From NCBI GenBank assembly GCA_031292735.1, contig JARLGP010000310.1, positions 8,245 to 72,244 of the forward strand: 64,000 nucleotides of DNA, in the 5' to 3' direction. This document shows positions 50,199-58,574 of the stretch, piece after piece (positions within the stretch are counted from its first letter, which is position 1; the number at the start of each line of letters is the position of its first letter). Source of the stretch: Holophaga sp. (GTDB lineage Bacteria > Acidobacteriota > Holophagae > Holophagales > Holophagaceae). The translations under genes and the position numbers were made by a program. The notes beneath the pieces were generated by a model. That model made no database searches. It worked only from the letters and a program-made list of their open reading frames with translations, and was not told the origin of the DNA.

Positions 50199-51172
50199 AT
50201 CTGCGCGGGTTCGCTCCCTTTTGCCTGCCCTGCTTGATCTTGAGCGCCGGGGAGGTTCGGGAAGAGATCCTGGTGGTGGTCAACGGCCATATCATCACCC
50301 GCCGGGAATTCCAGCAGGCGGTGGAGCAGGGCACCGCCGCCCTCTACCGGGAGTTCACCGGCCAGGAGCTTGATGGCAAGTTGCGCAGCGCCAGGGATAA
50401 GATCCTCCAGGGGCTGGTGGACAGCGACGTCCTGGGGGACAAGGCCGCCGACCTGGGCGTGGTGATCAGCGACGATTCGCTGCGCGCCTATGTGGATGAG
50501 CTGAAAAAGCAGAACAATTTCACCTCCGACGCGGATTTCGAGCGGGCCCTCAAGGGCAGCCTGGGCATCGGGCTGCAGACCTACCTGGAACGCTCGCGGC
50601 AGGATCTCTTGAAGCAGGAAGTGTTGCGCCGGGAGGTCTTCTCCAAGGTGGCGGTGGACGAGCAGGAGATGCTGGCCTACTACCAGGAGCACCGGCTGGA
50701 GTACCGGTTGCCCAGCCGGTTCCGGATCCGGGAGCTGGTGCTGTCCAAGGGCGGCACGCCCGAAGAGCAGAAGGACGCCGAGACCAAGCTGGCTGTGGTC
50801 CAGGCGGAACTCAAGAAAGGCACCCCCTTCGAGGCGCTGATCAAGTACTCCACCGCCCCCAGCCGGAGCACCGAGGGGGATCTGGGATGGCTGTCCAGGG
50901 GCGTGCTGCGCGCGGACCTGGAACAGGCGGCCCTGGCCCTCAAACCGGGGCAGGTCTCCGCCCCGATCACCACCGACAAGGATATCTACTTCATCCAGCT
51001 CATCCAGACCGAGCTGGACAAGGTCAAGCCGTTTGCTGAAGTGCGTCCCGCCATCCTGGCCAAACTACAGGAGCCGAAGGCCCAGAACGCCATTGAAACC
51101 TACATTCAAAGCCTTCGGATCCGGGCCAACATCCGCTACATGGTATCCAGGGAAACCATTCTGAAGGGGTGA
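50195..51172 (+). CDS. SurA/PpiC-like peptidyl-prolyl isomerase
   Basis: The 325-residue exported protein has a short signal peptide (to about 20), a SurA-N chaperone domain beginning ILVVVNGHIITRREF, and a rotamase domain (about 175-280; RIRELVLSKGG, STEGDLGWLSRG, FIQLIQTE). It is laid out like SurA but with one parvulin domain in place of two. Coupled to the upstream parvulin and downstream S4 gene by 4-bp overlaps. Confidence 0.88.
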   Translation: MNLRGFAPFCLPCLILSAGEVREEILVVVNGHIITRREFQQAVEQGTAALYREFTGQELDGKLRSARDKILQGLVDSDVLGDKAADLGVVISDDSLRAYVDELKKQNNFTSDADFERALKGSLGIGLQTYLERSRQDLLKQEVLRREVFSKVAVDEQEMLAYYQEHRLEYRLPSRFRIRELVLSKGGTPEEQKDAETKLAVVQAELKKGTPFEALIKYSTAPSRSTEGDLGWLSRGVLRADLEQAALALKPGQVSAPITTDKDIYFIQLIQTELDKVKPFAEVRPAILAKLQEPKAQNAIETYIQSLRIRANIRYMVSRETILKG

Positions 51173-51174
51173 GT

Positions 51175-51495
51175 GTGCGCTTGGACCTGTTCCTCAAAAA
51201 GACCCACCTGGTCAAACGGCGGGAGTTGGCGCGGGAGCTTTGCGATGAGGGGATGGTCCGGGTGAACGGAACCCCGCGCAAGGCCAGCCACGAGGTGCGC
51301 CTGGGCGACGAACTCCTGTTCCCGCTCTACAACCGGATCATCAAGGCGCGGGTGCTCAATCTGCCCGAAGGCGCGGTTCCCCGGGGCGACCAGTGGTCTT
51401 TCATCGAAATTCTGGAAGAAAAGCGGGCGCCCATGGAGGAATCCATCGGGTTCGACCCGTTGGCCGCCAGACCCAAGACCCCCACCAACCACTGA
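51175..51495 (+). CDS. S4 domain RNA-binding protein (Hsp15-like)
   Basis: About 106 residues with an S4 domain at the start (MRLDLFLKKTHLVKRRELARELCDEGMVRVNGT). Proteins of this type (Hsp15/RqcP) bind stalled 50S-peptidyl-tRNA complexes. GTG at 51175 is chosen because AAGGGG is 5 nt upstream and MRLD is the usual family start; GTG at 51169 overlaps the previous stop. Confidence 0.85.
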   Translation: MRLDLFLKKTHLVKRRELARELCDEGMVRVNGTPRKASHEVRLGDELLFPLYNRIIKARVLNLPEGAVPRGDQWSFIEILEEKRAPMEESIGFDPLAARPKTPTNH

Positions 51496-51505
51496 TAGGA
51501 ACCCC

Positions 51506-52492
51506 ATGGCCGAGCAGCCCGAACTTCGTTCCCTCAAAGAGGGAGATGCCTTTTCCGGCTTCCTGCTGGCCCAGGAAGTGGCCTTCAAGACCAGCGCCAA
51601 GGGTTCCGAATACCTGGAGATGAAGCTGGCGGACGCCTCGGGCGATCTCAAGGCCTTCCTGTGGGATCTCCGGGCCATCGAGGGGGACATGGACCTGGTG
51701 GCGACCGACGCGTTCCTCAAGGTCAAGGGGCAGGTCTCCATCTACAACGGCCGGACCCAGCTTCGGCTGGACAAGGTGCGCTTTGCCGAGGACGCGGAAG
51801 TGGGCGATTTCTCCCGCTTCTTCCCCACCAGCCGGCGCCCGGCGGAGGCCATGCTGCAGGAGCTGGACGCGGTGGTGGCGGGCGTGGGCGACCCCTGGAT
51901 GCGCAGGCTGCTGGAGCTGCTGTTCCAGGAGGACGAGCTGCTGCGCGCGGCCTTCAGCCAGGCCCCCGCGGCCAAGAGCCTCCACCACGTGTTCCTGGGC
52001 GGCCTGCTGGAGCACACCCTGTCGGTGGCCGGCATGGCCGAACGGGCCTGCGCCCATTACCCGGAGCTGAACCGGGACCTGGTGCTGACCGGGGTGCTGC
52101 TGCACGACGTGGGCAAGACCGCCGAGCTCACCTACCAGCGCAGCTTCGGCTATTCCGACGCCGGCAACCTGATCGGCCACATCTCCATGGAGGCCGAGTG
52201 GATCAACCGGGCCGTGGCGAAGATTCCCGACTTCCCGGAAGAGCTTCGCCTGCTCATCCTGCACATCGTGCTCAGCCATCACGGCAAGCTGGAATACGGC
52301 TCCCCGGTGCTGCCCAAGACCCCGGAAGCGGTCCTGGTGCACTACCTGGACGACCTGGACGGCAAGCTGGAAGCCATATTCCGGACCATCCGGGACGACG
52401 CCGGCACCGGCCACTGGACGCCCTTCTCCAGGAGCATGGAGCGGATGCTCTACAAGCCGCGCTGGCCTTCGGTTCCCGGGGAGAACGCCTGA
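51506..52492 (+). CDS. YhaM-family 3'-5' exoribonuclease (OB-HD)
   Basis: The 328-residue protein joins an OB-fold nucleic-acid-binding domain (about 8-95; DASGDLKAFLWD, VKGQVSIYNGRTQLRLDKV) to an HD phosphohydrolase domain (about 150-280) with LHHVFLGGLLEHTLSV, VLLHDVGKTAEL and HIVLSHHGKLE. This layout is that of YhaM/Cbf1, which trims RNA or DNA 3' ends. The 131 bp after it (52493-52623) show no gene. Confidence 0.9.
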   Translation: MAEQPELRSLKEGDAFSGFLLAQEVAFKTSAKGSEYLEMKLADASGDLKAFLWDLRAIEGDMDLVATDAFLKVKGQVSIYNGRTQLRLDKVRFAEDAEVGDFSRFFPTSRRPAEAMLQELDAVVAGVGDPWMRRLLELLFQEDELLRAAFSQAPAAKSLHHVFLGGLLEHTLSVAGMAERACAHYPELNRDLVLTGVLLHDVGKTAELTYQRSFGYSDAGNLIGHISMEAEWINRAVAKIPDFPEELRLLILHIVLSHHGKLEYGSPVLPKTPEAVLVHYLDDLDGKLEAIFRTIRDDAGTGHWTPFSRSMERMLYKPRWPSVPGENA

Positions 52493-52623
52493 GAGGGTGT
52501 CGACAAAGGGAAGAATTTGCCGGATACTCTGGGCAGGTACGGCCCTGGGTGTTCGGCACTGGGCCATATGTGTCCGCCGTTTCCCGCTGGGGATCGGCAA
52601 GAATTCCCTTGCGGGTTGCTGCA

Positions 52624-53088
52624 ATGAATCACTCCCGGAAAGCCAAGCGGTTTGACGACGCGATCCTGCCTGGTGACTTCCAGGGTTTCGAGCCGTTCCG
52701 GGACGGGGATCCCATGCTGGACGGCATGCTGCACGGGGCCCTCCGCCGCACCGGAGCCTGCGTGGAGCTGGGCGAACTGTTCCTGGAGTGGTTTTCCCCC
52801 CGGAAGGAGACCTTCGCCAAGCTGAAATCCCGGGCCGAGCTGCTGCAGCGGCAGGTGACCTACCTGAAGGAGCACCTGGAGATCGTGGACCACGATCGGC
52901 GCGCCATGTACATCCAGTTGCGCAGCCTGCCGCCCTACAAGGACGACCTGCAGATCCAGTTCAACGAGATCAGCATCGGCAAGGACCGGGTGGAGGTGAA
53001 GCGCATCGCCTTCTACCGCCGGGACGAGACCAAGCGGCAGGTGGCGCTGAACCTCAGCGAGGAGGACCTGGAGCGGCTGATGTGCTAA
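52624..53088 (+). CDS. Conserved-looking hypothetical protein
   Basis: A 154-residue soluble protein with a central charged helical stretch (KETFAKLKSRAELLQRQVTY) and a C-terminal beta/alpha part (IQFNEISIGKDRVEVKRIAF). Composition and codon use look like real coding sequence, but no family is recognised and no ribosome site is clear at 52624. Confidence 0.55.
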   Translation: MNHSRKAKRFDDAILPGDFQGFEPFRDGDPMLDGMLHGALRRTGACVELGELFLEWFSPRKETFAKLKSRAELLQRQVTYLKEHLEIVDHDRRAMYIQLRSLPPYKDDLQIQFNEISIGKDRVEVKRIAFYRRDETKRQVALNLSEEDLERLMC

Positions 53089-53129
53089 CTCCGGCAGGTG
53101 CTGAGCCCGGCCTGGCCGGGCGCCGCGGG

Positions 53130-54200
53130 TCAGTAGTAGGGCAGCTCTTCATCGAAGCGCTGGCCGCCGTTGCGGAACCAGGCGATCACGTGCTTGATCG
53201 CCTCGGCGGCCTTGGTCCGGGCCGCGCGGTTCGAGTTGAATCCTTGATGGGGCTGGACATAGACGTTTCCGGTGCGTTCCAGGGCCATGCCGATGAGGGC
53301 CTGGGCCGCCAGCAGGTCCGGGTCGCCGGTGGCCTCCCCGTGGAGCACCTGGGTGAATGCGGCCTCGTGGGAAAACACGTCGAGCCCCATCCCGGTGATC
53401 CGCCCGGCGCGGTACAGGTCCAGCAGGCCGGCTTCCGGCGCGATCTCGCCCCGGGTGACGTTGACGAAGATGAGCGGCTTCGGGGCGCTGGCCAGGTACG
53501 CCCGGGAGAAATAGCCCACGTTGTGGAGCGGGCTGGCGGGATCCCGGGTGAGGTTCATGGCGTTGATGATCAGGTCGGAGCTGGCGATGGCCTCGTCCCT
53601 GGATACGAAACGGACCGCGCCGCCGTAGGTTCCGGCCAGGGTCTGCGCGCGCGCGTCCACCCCCTGGACGTTGAGGCCGTTGGCTTGCGCCAGCTGGTAG
53701 ATGCGCAGGCCGATCCTGCCCACGCCGAACACGGTCGCGGTCAGGTCGCCGTCCATGGCCTGGAAGGCCTGGCAGGCCTGGCGGTCGAAGGATCGCGCGT
53801 TATTGCAGTAGTGATTCAGCAAGCCGGTGGTGGCATAGATGAATTTCATCGCCGTCTGGGCCACCGCGTCCACGCAGTAGTCCCTGAGGGAGGCCACATG
53901 CAGCCTGCCCGCCAGGTTTTCCAGGTGGTCGTAGCCGGCGCTGCGGGTGACGACCCCCTTGCCGCCTTCGGCCACATACCGGTCCGGCAGGACGGAGTGG
54001 GTCTTGGTGGTGACCAGGCCGGGCAGGGGCAGTCCGGGATCGGCCTCCAGCAGGCTCTGGACGGTCAGCGGGGTGATCAGGCACCGGTGGCCCGGCGGGA
54101 GCAGCCCCGCAGTCATGGCCCGGGCGGTTTCCTCCTGCAGGTGGGCCGCCTCCGGGCCGAGCGCCTCGAAATGGATCACATCATAGCTTTCCGTGGCCAT
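53130..54200 (-). CDS. D-isomer-specific 2-hydroxyacid dehydrogenase
   Basis: A 356-residue NAD(H)-dependent enzyme. Rossmann motif VFGVGRIGLRIYQLA with the NAD-selecting Asp in VQGVD; catalytic Arg in NVTRGEI, Glu near GLDVFSHE and His in QPHQGF. Substrate-side motif TRSAGYDHLENL. It could interconvert a 2-oxoacid and D-2-hydroxyacid such as lactate. The ATG at 54200 lies 6 nt from AAGGAGG. It is divergent from the GntR gene that precedes glcDF, suggesting a shared 2-hydroxyacid pathway. Confidence 0.9.
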   Translation of the reverse strand: MATESYDVIHFEALGPEAAHLQEETARAMTAGLLPPGHRCLITPLTVQSLLEADPGLPLPGLVTTKTHSVLPDRYVAEGGKGVVTRSAGYDHLENLAGRLHVASLRDYCVDAVAQTAMKFIYATTGLLNHYCNNARSFDRQACQAFQAMDGDLTATVFGVGRIGLRIYQLAQANGLNVQGVDARAQTLAGTYGGAVRFVSRDEAIASSDLIINAMNLTRDPASPLHNVGYFSRAYLASAPKPLIFVNVTRGEIAPEAGLLDLYRAGRITGMGLDVFSHEAAFTQVLHGEATGDPDLLAAQALIGMALERTGNVYVQPHQGFNSNRAARTKAAEAIKHVIAWFRNGGQRFDEELPYY

Positions 54201-54329
54201 CATGGCCCTCCTTATGCTGGACAAACCTGCCTATCATGAGTTTCATTGCGCGGGTTGCCGCCCGGTTTGCCGAGGAGCCCGTAGCTGCGGCCTAACCAGC
54301 GAATCGGCATGAGCGGGAGTCCTCCGGCG

Positions 54330-55031
54330 ATGTTCCACAAAATTTCCCAGAAGAAGATCAGCCAGGAAGTCTTCGAGCAGATCCGCGAAACCATCACCTC
54401 CGGATCGCTCCAGCCGGGCGACCGGCTCCCTTCGGAGCGGGAGCTGGCCATGCAGATGGATGTGGGGCGCTCGTCCATCCGCGAGGCCATGCTTCGGCTG
54501 GAAGTGCTTGGATTCATTGAATTCCGTTCGGGGATGGGGGCCTTCGTGCGGTCCCTGACGGCCACTTCGCTTGGCGAGGGGATCGACAACCTGATTTCCG
54601 AAGGCCGCACCATTCTGGAACTGCTGGAACTGCGCAAGGTCCTGGAGTCCTGGGCGGCCTCGGTGGCCGCCCAGCGGGTGACCGCGGAGGAACTCAAGCA
54701 GCTTGGCCGGTGCCTCCAGAAGATGCGTCGGGAGGCCAGCAGCCCCAAGGGGGCGGAACACAACCTCGAATTCCACATGCTGCTGGCCCGGGCCACCCAT
54801 AACACCCTCTTCTTCCATGTATTCAACACGATCAGCGACTGGATCGCCAAGGTCACCCAGGAACTGCAGAAGGGCATGTACCTGGATCCGGTGGTGCACC
54901 TGGAACTGGTGGACCAGCACGCTGCCATCCTTTCCGCCATCACCCGGCGGGATCCCGCCGCGGCTTCGGACGCCATGGGCGCCCATATCGACTTCACGAT
55001 GGCCAAGATCGGCGAAAGCCACGGGGATTGA
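54330..55031 (+). CDS. GntR/FadR-family regulator of the glcDF operon
   Basis: A 233-residue regulator: winged helix (LPSERELAMQMDVGRSSIREAMLRLE) and FCD domain with likely metal residues in HNLEFHMLLARATHN, VDQHAAI and MGAHIDF. The ATG at 54330 has GGGAG at 9 nt and is preferred to 54309. It is followed by a 41-bp palindrome and then glcD, and is a paralog-like counterpart of the regulator at 22213, which precedes the lct genes. Confidence 0.88.
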   Translation: MFHKISQKKISQEVFEQIRETITSGSLQPGDRLPSERELAMQMDVGRSSIREAMLRLEVLGFIEFRSGMGAFVRSLTATSLGEGIDNLISEGRTILELLELRKVLESWAASVAAQRVTAEELKQLGRCLQKMRREASSPKGAEHNLEFHMLLARATHNTLFFHVFNTISDWIAKVTQELQKGMYLDPVVHLELVDQHAAILSAITRRDPAAASDAMGAHIDFTMAKIGESHGD

Positions 55032-55068
55032 CACTGCCGGATTCCGGGATGTTTGCATGGACCGACCA

Positions 55069-55109
55069 TGGTAGGTTGTCAGACCATAGCATGGTCTGAT
55101 AACCTACCA
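55069..55109. promoter_or_regulatory. 41-bp near-perfect palindrome, probable GntR operator of glcDF
   Basis: Two 19-bp arms (55069-55087 and 55091-55109) are inverted repeats with one mismatch around an AGC spacer. The centre TCAGACCAT-AGC-ATGGTCTGA is perfect. Arms hold TGGT and ACCA half-sites and the outer TGGTAGG/CCTACCA words. It lies between the regulator gene and glcD, 67 nt before the ATG, and has no T tract, so an operator is more likely than a terminator. Confidence 0.7.
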
Positions 55110-55175
55110 CAAGTGCCCTGATCAGGACCGGCCACGGATTCCCAGCGCCGGAGGTAGCCCCAAGGAAGGCGTCCT

Positions 55176-56573
55176 ATGACTGACCCGTTTGAACCCTGGA
55201 TTCCCGAAGCGTTGCGCCGGATCGTCGGGGCGGAGCATGTGCTGGCTTCCGACCTGGACCGCTTCGGCTATTCCTACGACTCGTCCTTCCTGCCCCTGGT
55301 GCCGGCCCAGAAGCCCGACCTGGTGGTGCGGCCCCGGACCGTCCAGGAGGTGTCCGGGGTCATGGCCCTGGCCCACCAGCACCACCTTCCGGTCACCCCC
55401 CGGGGCGCCGCCAGCGGCCGCACCGGAGGCTGCGTGCCGGTGGCCGGCGGCATCGCCCTGGCCCTGGACCGCATGACCGGCATCCTGGAGGTGGACGAAG
55501 CCAACATGATGGTGACCGTGGAGCCGGGGGTCCGCACCATGGATCTGCACGACGCCTGCGCGGCCCGGGGGCTGTTCTACCCGCCCGATCCGGGCAGCTG
55601 GAAGTACTGCACCATTGGCGGCAACGTGGCGGAGAACGCCGGCGGCATGCGGGCGGTGAAGTACGGCGTGACCAGCGACTACGTGATGGGCCTCCAGGTG
55701 GTCCTGGCCGACGGCGCGATCCTGGAAACCGGCGGCAAGGCCATCAAGAACGTCACCGGCTACGATCTCACCAGCCTGTTCACCGGGTCGGAAGGGACCC
55801 TGGGGGTGATCACCCGGATCCTGCTGCGGCTGATCCCCCTGCCCAAGGCGCGCGGGGTGGCGCGCCTCATGTTCGCCTCCATGGAGGACGGCTGCGCCCT
55901 GGTGCAGCGCATGCTCCAGGAGGGCATCGTGCCCTCGGTGGCCGAGATCATGGACGAAGTGAGCCTGGAGGCGGTGGCCCGGCAGAGCCCCATGGAGCTT
56001 CCCGCGGGCACCCAGGCCTGCGTCCTCATCGAGGTGGACGGCGAGGATGCCGCATCCCTGGAGGCCCAGTGCCGGCGCATCGAGACCGTGGCCGCCGGAT
56101 GCAACTGCCTGGCGTTCCGGGTGGCCCAGTCCAGGGCCGAGGCCGACGAGCTGTGGGCGGTGCGCCGGGGGCTGAGTTCCGCCGTGGCGGCCCTGGCCCC
56201 CAACCGCCTGGGCGAGGACATCTCGGTGCCCCGGGGCGCCTTTCCCGAAGTGGTGCGGCGCATCCGGGCCATCGCGGCCAAGTACCGGCTGGCCATCCCG
56301 GTGTTCGGCCACGCCGGGGACGGCAACCTGCATCCCTCCGTGCTGTGCGACATGGGCAACCCCGAGGAGGCCGAACGGGTGCACAAGGCGGTGGACGAGA
56401 TCTTCGCCGCCGCCCTGGCGGTGGGCGGAACCCTCAGCGGGGAGCACGGCATCGGCATCACCAAGCGCCCCTACCTGGAGGCGGCCATCGGCGCCGCGGG
56501 CGTGCGAACCCTCCAGGCGATCAAGCTGAGCCTCGATCCCACAGGGATCCTCAACCCGGGGAAGATCTGGTGA
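55176..56573 (+). CDS. glcD: FAD-linked oxidase, glycolate/lactate dehydrogenase GlcD-like
   Basis: A 465-residue flavoprotein with the PCMH FAD domain ([52 protein letters not shown]) and the C-terminal cap ([28 protein letters not shown]). It oxidises a 2-hydroxyacid and passes electrons to the iron-sulfur protein encoded next. No GlcE subunit is present, as in many bacteria where D and F suffice. Same length as the LctD protein at 25225 but a different redox partner. Confidence 0.92.
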   Translation: MTDPFEPWIPEALRRIVGAEHVLASDLDRFGYSYDSSFLPLVPAQKPDLVVRPRTVQEVSGVMALAHQHHLPVTPRGAASGRTGGCVPVAGGIALALDRMTGILEVDEANMMVTVEPGVRTMDLHDACAARGLFYPPDPGSWKYCTIGGNVAENAGGMRAVKYGVTSDYVMGLQVVLADGAILETGGKAIKNVTGYDLTSLFTGSEGTLGVITRILLRLIPLPKARGVARLMFASMEDGCALVQRMLQEGIVPSVAEIMDEVSLEAVARQSPMELPAGTQACVLIEVDGEDAASLEAQCRRIETVAAGCNCLAFRVAQSRAEADELWAVRRGLSSAVAALAPNRLGEDISVPRGAFPEVVRRIRAIAAKYRLAIPVFGHAGDGNLHPSVLCDMGNPEEAERVHKAVDEIFAAALAVGGTLSGEHGIGITKRPYLEAAIGAAGVRTLQAIKLSLDPTGILNPGKIW

Positions 56574-57784
56574 GCCAAGACCTGCTGAAGGAAACCAACC
56601 ATCTGGTGGCCGGCTGCGACCGCTGCGGCGCCTGTCTTCCGGTTTGTCCGCTGTTCCGGCTGGAAGGCCTGGAACGGGTCAGCGCCCGGGGCAAGAACGC
56701 CCTCGCCCGCGGGCTGGCGGAGGGCGGGCTGCAACCCGGCCCGGAGCTGCGGGCCGCGGTGGAATTCTGCCTGCTCTGCAGGGCCTGCACCGACGCCTGC
56801 CCCAACCACGTGCCCACCGACGAAGCGATGGTGGGAATCCGGCAGCTGCTCACCGACGCGGCCGGCGGTCCCACCCGGAAGTACGTCCTGGTGGGCCGGG
56901 TGCTGCGCAGCCGGGCGCTGGTGGGGCTCGGCGCCCTGGCCCTGGGGACGCTCCGGCGCCTCAAGCTCATGTCCCTGGTCCCGGCCTCCCTGGTGCCCCG
57001 GGAGTTTCCGCAGAACGCCTTCCTTTCGGCCTTCGCCGGGCCGGCGGCCCTGGGCGGCCACGCTCCGGCCAGCGCCGCGCCCCTGCGCGCGGGGGCCCGG
57101 GTGGCGTATTTCCAGGGCTGCGGCATGCGGCTCATGTTCCCGGACGCCGCCCGCAGCACCCTGGGCCTGCTGAACGTCATCTCAGGGGTGCAGGCCAAGG
57201 ACAATTTCTGCTGCGGCCTGCCGCATCTGGCCCATGGCATGGGCGGCGATTTCCTCCGGCTGGCCCGGCAGAACATCGCCCTGTACGAGGATTCGGACAT
57301 CGTGGTGACCGACTGCGCCAGCTGCGGCGGCGCGCTGAAACGCCTGGCCAGCCATTTCCAGGACGACCCGCAGTGGCGCGACCGGGCCGCCGCCTTCAGC
57401 GCGAAGGTGATGGACCTGACGGAATACCTGGTCAAGGCCGGCTACCGGGCCGCGGCCAGGCGGGACGTGACCTTCACCTTCCATGATCCCTGCCACCTGG
57501 CCCGGGGCCAGGGCATCCGCTCCGCGCCCCGCCAGCTGCTGGAGGGCGCCGGCACGTTCGTGGAGATGGACGAACCGGACAGCTGCTGCGGCGGGGCCGG
57601 CACCTTCCACCTGGACCACCCCGAAGCCGCGGCACGGATCCTGGAGCGCAAACGGCAAAACATCGAACGGACCGGGGCCGGGATCGTGGTCACCGCCTGC
57701 CCCGGCTGCCTGATCCAGCTCACCCGCGCCGCCCGGGAAAGCGGCGGGCGGTTCCAGGCCATGCACATAAGCCAGGTGCTGTGA
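56570..57784 (+). CDS. glcF: Iron-sulfur subunit GlcF-like (two 4Fe-4S plus CCG domains)
   Basis: The 404-residue protein has two ferredoxin motifs (CDRCGACLPVCP and CLLCRACTDACP) and two cysteine-rich CCG-type domains (FQGCGMR..., NFCCGLPHL...; then HDPCHLARGQG, SCCGGAG, ACPGCLIQ). It carries electrons from GlcD to the quinone pool at the membrane. GTG at 56570 overlaps the glcD stop (GTGA). Confidence 0.92.
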   Translation: MSQDLLKETNHLVAGCDRCGACLPVCPLFRLEGLERVSARGKNALARGLAEGGLQPGPELRAAVEFCLLCRACTDACPNHVPTDEAMVGIRQLLTDAAGGPTRKYVLVGRVLRSRALVGLGALALGTLRRLKLMSLVPASLVPREFPQNAFLSAFAGPAALGGHAPASAAPLRAGARVAYFQGCGMRLMFPDAARSTLGLLNVISGVQAKDNFCCGLPHLAHGMGGDFLRLARQNIALYEDSDIVVTDCASCGGALKRLASHFQDDPQWRDRAAAFSAKVMDLTEYLVKAGYRAAARRDVTFTFHDPCHLARGQGIRSAPRQLLEGAGTFVEMDEPDSCCGGAGTFHLDHPEAAARILERKRQNIERTGAGIVVTACPGCLIQLTRAARESGGRFQAMHISQVL

Positions 57785-57820
57785 CCCGGCTGGCGGATAC
57801 GATGGATCCTGGAGGCCAGC

Positions 57821-58549
57821 ATGAACCTTCCTTATGACATCCTTCTTCCCGGGGTGCCCGCATCGTCCCAGCGCGGGGCGCTGGGCTGGTGCAACGTGGT
57901 GCTGTTCCGCATCGGCGGCGCGACCATCCTGTTCGACACCGGATCCTACGGCGACCGCCAGGGACTGCTGCAAGCCCTGGCCGCCCGCGGCTTGAAGCCC
58001 GGAGACGTGAGCTTCATCTTCGCCTCCCATTTCCATTACGACCACATCCTCAACGTCGAGCTTTTCCAGTGCCCCATCTTCCTTTCGGCCGCCGAGAGGA
58101 GCTACGTGGATTCGAAACAGTATCTGGAGGCGGGCGACCCCTTCGTTCCCCATCACCTCATGGCGTTCGTCGCCTCCCGGGTCCAGACCGTCAGCGATGG
58201 CCAGGAACTGCTGCCGGGCGTCAAGGTGCTGCTGCTGCCCGGGCATACGCCGGGCACCACCGGGCTTCTGCTGGAAAACGAGGGCGTGGTGCTGGCCGGG
58301 GATTCCGTCAAGAACGCCTGGGACTTCGTGCGGAACGCGCCGCCTCCGGCCTTCTTCTCCACCCAGACCGCCCCGGCCAACTACGCGCGGTTGCGCGGTC
58401 TGGCCGACACCATCGTGCCCGGCCACGACCTTCCGTTCCGGATCGGCCAGGACGGGTCGGTGACCTCCATCGGACGGCATGCCGCGGTCATCGAGGCCTA
58501 TCCGGATCCGGCGGGCGCGCCTCGGCGGATTCCGCTGGGCGGGGAGTGA
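57821..58549 (+). CDS. MBL-fold metallo-hydrolase
   Basis: A 242-residue metallo-beta-lactamase-fold protein with the dinuclear zinc motif SHFHYDH (HxHxDH), LLPGHTPGTTG, LAGDSVKNAWDF and VPGHD. The layout resembles lactonases and glyoxalase II relatives. It follows glcF by 36 bp; a role in releasing a 2-hydroxyacid from an ester or thioester would fit but is inference. Start context GGAGGCCAGC-ATG is good. Confidence 0.88.
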   Translation: MNLPYDILLPGVPASSQRGALGWCNVVLFRIGGATILFDTGSYGDRQGLLQALAARGLKPGDVSFIFASHFHYDHILNVELFQCPIFLSAAERSYVDSKQYLEAGDPFVPHHLMAFVASRVQTVSDGQELLPGVKVLLLPGHTPGTTGLLLENEGVVLAGDSVKNAWDFVRNAPPPAFFSTQTAPANYARLRGLADTIVPGHDLPFRIGQDGSVTSIGRHAAVIEAYPDPAGAPRRIPLGGE

Positions 58550-58574
58550 GCGTGGATCCGGCTTCCGGAGCCCG

